This document shows, in pieces, positions 61,221 through 64,000 of a stretch of 64,000 bases of DNA. A program made the translations under genes and the position numbers. Position 1 is the stretch's first letter, and the number at the start of each line of letters is the position of its first letter. The stretch spans positions 4,092,001-4,156,000 of the forward strand of contig NZ_JALN02000001.1 in NCBI RefSeq assembly GCF_000559085.1. Reading direction: 5' to 3'. The DNA is from Mycolicibacterium aromaticivorans JS19b1 = JCM 16368 (lineage in GTDB: Bacteria > Actinomycetota > Actinomycetes > Mycobacteriales > Mycobacteriaceae). The notes below the pieces were generated by a model. That model did no database searches, was not told the origin of the DNA, and saw only the letters and a program-made list of their open reading frames with translations.

Positions 61221-62202
61221 GGACCAGGTCGTGGTCGTGTGGAAACTCGTCCTCGATGGGACGGTTCTTCTCGAGCGGGTCGGGTGGCTCGTAGTGGCTG
61301 GAGATCTGCCAGTCGCTTTTGAAGACCTCTTTGAGCCGAGCCACCACGTCCGGGTCATCGGTGGTCACACCGAGTTCGCGGCGAAGGTCGAAGGCGCTGC
61401 GATCGATGTTCATCGACCCGACCAGAACTTCTCTGCCGTCGATGATCAACAGTTTGGCGTGCACCCTCAGGTTCTTCTGCTTGCGCACCTCGACACCGAA
61501 CCGGCGCAGCGTGCGCAGCGAGGCGAACGTGTCGAGGATGTCCCATTCGCTGATGCCGTGCTTGCCCCCGCACAGGACCCTCACCCTGACGCCGCGGTGG
61601 GCGGCCGCCGCGATGTGGTCGAGGATCACGGCGTCCACGTACTTCGGGTGCTGGATGTACAGCTTGCGCTCAGCGGAGTCGATGAACCGGGCCATGTGGT
61701 ATCGGGAATTGGAGTTACTCCACAGCAGTCCTTCGTACCTGGGCGGCGTGAAGTCTCGATGTTCCCAGTCGGCGTTGAAGACCTCGACGATCTGTGCGAT
61801 GTGCAGCGGATCATGGGTGATGATGCCGTAGTCACGGGTGAGCGTGAAGTACTTGATCATGAGGTTGTAGGTCGCGACCATTGCCGCGCTCTCGTCGACG
61901 ACGATTGACTTCTCGTGCGTGACATAGAATTTCGGGCTGGACCATTGGACGTCGATGCCGGCGCTCTTGAACGCCTCGTAGCTCTCGTCGTTGGCCCGGT
62001 CGCCACCCGAGCGCTGGGGGTTGAGCATGATCCGCACGTCGACCCCGGCCTTTTTCCGGTCGATGGCAGCCTCGATCAGGCTGGGCTCGGTGAAGGTGAA
62101 TTGCTTTATCAGAAGCGACTTTTGCGCGCTCATGATGAATTCGCGGACCGGTTCCACGCCGTCGTCTGGCTCGACGATCACGCGCGGGGCGTTAGCAGGC
62201 AT
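61213..62202 (-). CDS. Phospholipase D-like protein with two HKD motifs
   Basis: 329 residues, no signal peptide. Two HKD catalytic motifs are complete: H96-x-K98-x4-D103 (THEKSIVVDES) and H248-x-K250-x4-D255 (VHAKLLIIDGREVLVGSMN). Members include cardiolipin synthases, phospholipases and nucleases. It heads the operon with the split chromate transporter. A cardiolipin-synthase-like or stress-related lipid role is possible, but the absence of membrane helices argues for a soluble enzyme. Confidence 0.9.
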   Translation of the reverse strand: MPANAPRVIVEPDDGVEPVREFIMSAQKSLLIKQFTFTEPSLIEAAIDRKKAGVDVRIMLNPQRSGGDRANDESYEAFKSAGIDVQWSSPKFYVTHEKSIVVDESAAMVATYNLMIKYFTLTRDYGIITHDPLHIAQIVEVFNADWEHRDFTPPRYEGLLWSNSNSRYHMARFIDSAERKLYIQHPKYVDAVILDHIAAAAHRGVRVRVLCGGKHGISEWDILDTFASLRTLRRFGVEVRKQKNLRVHAKLLIIDGREVLVGSMNIDRSAFDLRRELGVTTDDPDVVARLKEVFKSDWQISSHYEPPDPLEKNRPIEDEFPHDHDLVHE

Positions 62203-62293
62203 AGGTTTCGGATGCTAGCACCAGAACTGCCCCGGTACTTTGCCGTTGGGTGAATGTCGGGGGCGCGTCGCGCTCGGTCGGCACCGTCGTGGC

Positions 62294-62878
62294 TCAGGGT
62301 GCCGGTGCTGGAACAGCAGGATCTGCCAGCGCAAAGCCGAGCCCGGGCGGCACGTTGACTTCCGCGCCGGGCGCGGTGCCGGGCAGCGGCTCGCCAAGTT
62401 GCTCGTAGGGGACCTGGCCGAGCAGTGCGCCGTCCAACGCCCCGGCGGAATACATCGCGTGCAATCGGCGCAGGAAAGCAAGTCGGCCGGTTCCGGGCTG
62501 CTCGGCGGACGGGCCGATGCCGATGTCGGGCTCGCCCTGCCCCGGCGCGGCGGGAGCGACGTTCTGCGGAAGCAGGTATTGGTTGTTCAGGGCGTGCAGA
62601 TCCGGAGGTGCTGCGGCACTCGACGCACCGGGTGCCGACGGAACCGGGTTCTGCCCCAGCAGAAGCCCCGGTGCGTACGCCGACAGATCGGGCAGCCCCA
62701 GTGGCCCGGCCGCGGGCTCGCCGCTCTGGGCGAGAACGCTGCCCACTGACGCGTTCGGCGGCGCCGGTGCGGGCACCGGCGGATCAGCGGGTGCGGGCTC
62801 GGCCGCGGCCGTCGGCGAACCGACGAGGATGGCACAGGCCGCGGCGGCAAGCGCCAACGTCCGGTTGCCTGTGCTCAT
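62294..62878 (-). CDS. Pro/Ala-rich secreted protein, copy 2
   Basis: 194 residues. Signal peptide (STGNRTLALAAAACAILVGSPTAAA), a Pro/Ala-rich linker, then a conserved C-terminal part with LDGALLGQVPYEQLGEPLPGT. It shares GALxG/GR-x-P-x-(D/E)QLG(E/Q)PLPGTAP, LLLGQ(N/T)P and an NNxxLxxQN-like segment with the neighbour at 62964. No catalytic motif. Probably in one operon with that gene and the MspA-family gene. Confidence 0.75.
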   Translation of the reverse strand: MSTGNRTLALAAAACAILVGSPTAAAEPAPADPPVPAPAPPNASVGSVLAQSGEPAAGPLGLPDLSAYAPGLLLGQNPVPSAPGASSAAAPPDLHALNNQYLLPQNVAPAAPGQGEPDIGIGPSAEQPGTGRLAFLRRLHAMYSAGALDGALLGQVPYEQLGEPLPGTAPGAEVNVPPGLGFALADPAVPAPAP

Positions 62879-62963
62879 CCCGCTGTTCCTCCCGGCCTCG
62901 ATCCTCGTCACACCGTAGTCGGCATCGGCCGCAACGACGCCGCGAACGAGGTCGAGGACGCGA

Positions 62964-63602
62964 TCAGGGGATCGGGGCCGGCGGAGGTAGCAGTGCCGGG
63001 TCCGCCGGCGCGGGCGGAGCCGCCGGGGCTGCAGGGTCTCCGGGCGGCGGAGGCGCCGCCGGATCGGGCAGGAACTGTTCAGGCCCGGCCGGGATGTTGG
63101 TGCCCGGTGGCGGAGCCGTTCCCGGCAGCGGCTGCCCGAGCTGGTCGGCGGGCATGCGTCCAAGTGCCCCGTGGAGGAAGGCGTGCACGCCCTTCCACTG
63201 ATTGACCCGGGCGAAGGGGCCGTCCGCACCCGGTCCCAGCTGATACGGGGACTGCTGGTCCGGGGTGGGCATGCTGTTGTTCTGCGCCATCAACAACTGC
63301 GCGCCGTTGAGGATGTCGGTACTCGGCGGCGCCGCGGGTGCGGTCCCCGCCAGCGCCGGAGTGGGGGTTTGGCCGAGCAACAACTGGTTGCCTGCCGGGC
63401 CGCCGAGGATGCCCGCGAATCCGTTGACCGAATCCGAGATGGTCCCCGGCGACGGGATGAATCCTTGCGGAGCGGGCGGTGGCGGCGGGGCCGCGGGGTC
63501 GACCGGCAACGGTTCGTCGGCGGCGGCGGTCGCCACGGGTGCGACCGCCGCTCCGACAGCGAGCGCGGCTATGACCACGCCCTTGACGAACATGCTGTGC
63601 AT
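62964..63602 (-). CDS. Pro/Ala-rich secreted protein, copy 1
   Basis: 212 residues. Signal peptide (KGVVIAALAVGAAVAPVATAAA), a proline run (PAAPPPPPAPQ), a middle NQLLLGQTPTPAL and INGAQLLMAQNN-like segment, HGALGRMPADQLGQPLPGTAP, and a long Pro/Ala tail. It follows the MspA-family gene by 14 nt and is a paralogue of the next gene downstream. Function unknown; the tails resemble cell-wall-spanning linkers. Confidence 0.78.
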   Translation of the reverse strand: MHSMFVKGVVIAALAVGAAVAPVATAAADEPLPVDPAAPPPPPAPQGFIPSPGTISDSVNGFAGILGGPAGNQLLLGQTPTPALAGTAPAAPPSTDILNGAQLLMAQNNSMPTPDQQSPYQLGPGADGPFARVNQWKGVHAFLHGALGRMPADQLGQPLPGTAPPPGTNIPAGPEQFLPDPAAPPPPGDPAAPAAPPAPADPALLPPPAPIP

Positions 63603-63616
63603 CTGGCGAACCGCTG

Positions 63617-64000
63617 TCAGAAGACTTTGGTGACGCCGTAGTAGGCGACGATGTCGTCGGCATCGGTGCCCGAGCTGGTCAGCACCGCGTACGAGCGGAG
63701 TGACGATGCGCCGACGCAGTTGTCGATCTTGATGTGAATGTCCTTCAGCGTCACTCGAGATGAGGTGCCCTTGAAGGACTTCTTGTCGACGACGACGTTG
63801 GTGATGGTGCCTGGCCGGGGATCGACCTCGATCTGTCCCTGGACCGGGAAGCTGACGGAGCCGGGCAGCGAAAGTCCGCCGGTGCCGAGGCTGGCGTTGC
63901 CGAGGCTGGCGCCGACCGAGCCGATCAGTTTGACCTTGTCCATTTCGACGCTGCAGCCGACCTGGTAGCCGGCCTCGAGTGTGCCGCCCGACACCGACCC
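63617..64000 (-). CDS. MspA-family porin, C-terminal part (5' end outside window)
   Basis: The frame is open to the window edge, so 127 C-terminal residues are visible. GYQVGCSVEMD, VTLKDIHIKIDNCVGASS and the end AYYGVTKVF align with GYQIGCGIDMS, VSISNFHVKIDGCVGES and SWYGVTKKI of the protein at 40821, including both cysteines. Followed by two Pro/Ala-rich secreted proteins. Confidence 0.85.
   Translation of the reverse strand, partial: GSVSGGTLEAGYQVGCSVEMDKVKLIGSVGASLGNASLGTGGLSLPGSVSFPVQGQIEVDPRPGTITNVVVDKKSFKGTSSRVTLKDIHIKIDNCVGASSLRSYAVLTSSGTDADDIVAYYGVTKVF

Overview
This is a GC-rich actinobacterial chromosome segment from a rapidly growing mycobacterium (Mycolicibacterium type). The support is the fused ATP synthase b-delta subunit, a MurA with Asp at the fosfomycin site, MspA-family porins, the GlgE maltosyltransferase, NucS mismatch repair, and a 16S rRNA with the short helix-18 form of rapid growers. 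From memory of the M. tuberculosis map, the backbone follows Rv1297 (rho) to Rv1343c (lprD) almost gene by gene, with several lineage-specific insertions and one conspicuous deletion. I see no insertion sequences, prophage or CRISPR arrays.

Layout. 1-3835: the 3' end of rho, then an inserted block (DUF3298-like lipoprotein, TetR regulator, divergent acyl-CoA synthetase). 3981-8113: rpmE, prfA-prmC-tsaC and wecA (translation, tRNA modification, cell-wall linker synthesis). 8362-16750: the whole F1Fo ATP synthase operon atpI-B-E-F-FH-A-G-D-C plus a DUF2550 protein. 16752-18658: a PduO-type cobalamin adenosyltransferase, divergent from murA. 18711-24310: one rRNA operon (16S-23S-5S) with promoter, antitermination leader and a strong terminator. 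24324-27061: alkylation repair (ogt, ada-alkA) and an HD-domain hydrolase. 27125-29451: a hemolysin III/PAQR-like membrane protein coupled to a membrane adenylate cyclase. 29501-33571: nucS, methylmalonyl-CoA epimerase, thiolase and a cysteine-less thioredoxin-TPR protein. 33568-40702: alpha-glucan metabolism (glgE-glgB divergent from glgP).

40821-43537: an inserted MspA-family porin, an HTH/DUF3887-like protein and a secreted zinc metallopeptidase. 43612-52775: dinG, pncB, clpS, DUF2017, a P1-family peptidase, rhomboid, murI, a metallo-beta-lactamase-fold cyclic nucleotide phosphodiesterase homologue, rph and rdgB. The mec-cysO-cysM genes expected between the P1 peptidase and rhomboid are missing. 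52824-55022: an MFS exporter, a DUF3817 protein and lprD. 55118-55201: tRNA-Leu(UAG), followed by a pair of overlapping tiny ORFs. 55705-64000 is accessory: a CocE-type lipoprotein hydrolase, a flippase-like membrane protein fused to a degenerate kinase-like domain, a phospholipase D-like/split chromate transporter operon, and a truncated MspA-family gene followed by two related Pro/Ala-rich secreted proteins.

The most interesting less-explained material is the cyclase-PAQR-HD cluster, the kinase-like/flippase fusion, the PLD-chromate transporter operon, the MspA/Pro-rich secreted gene set, and the tiny ORF pair after the tRNA. Several core genes (wecA, murA, nucS, clpS, rph) have a plausible -10 hexamer placed so that transcription would start at or next to the start codon, that is, leaderless mRNAs.
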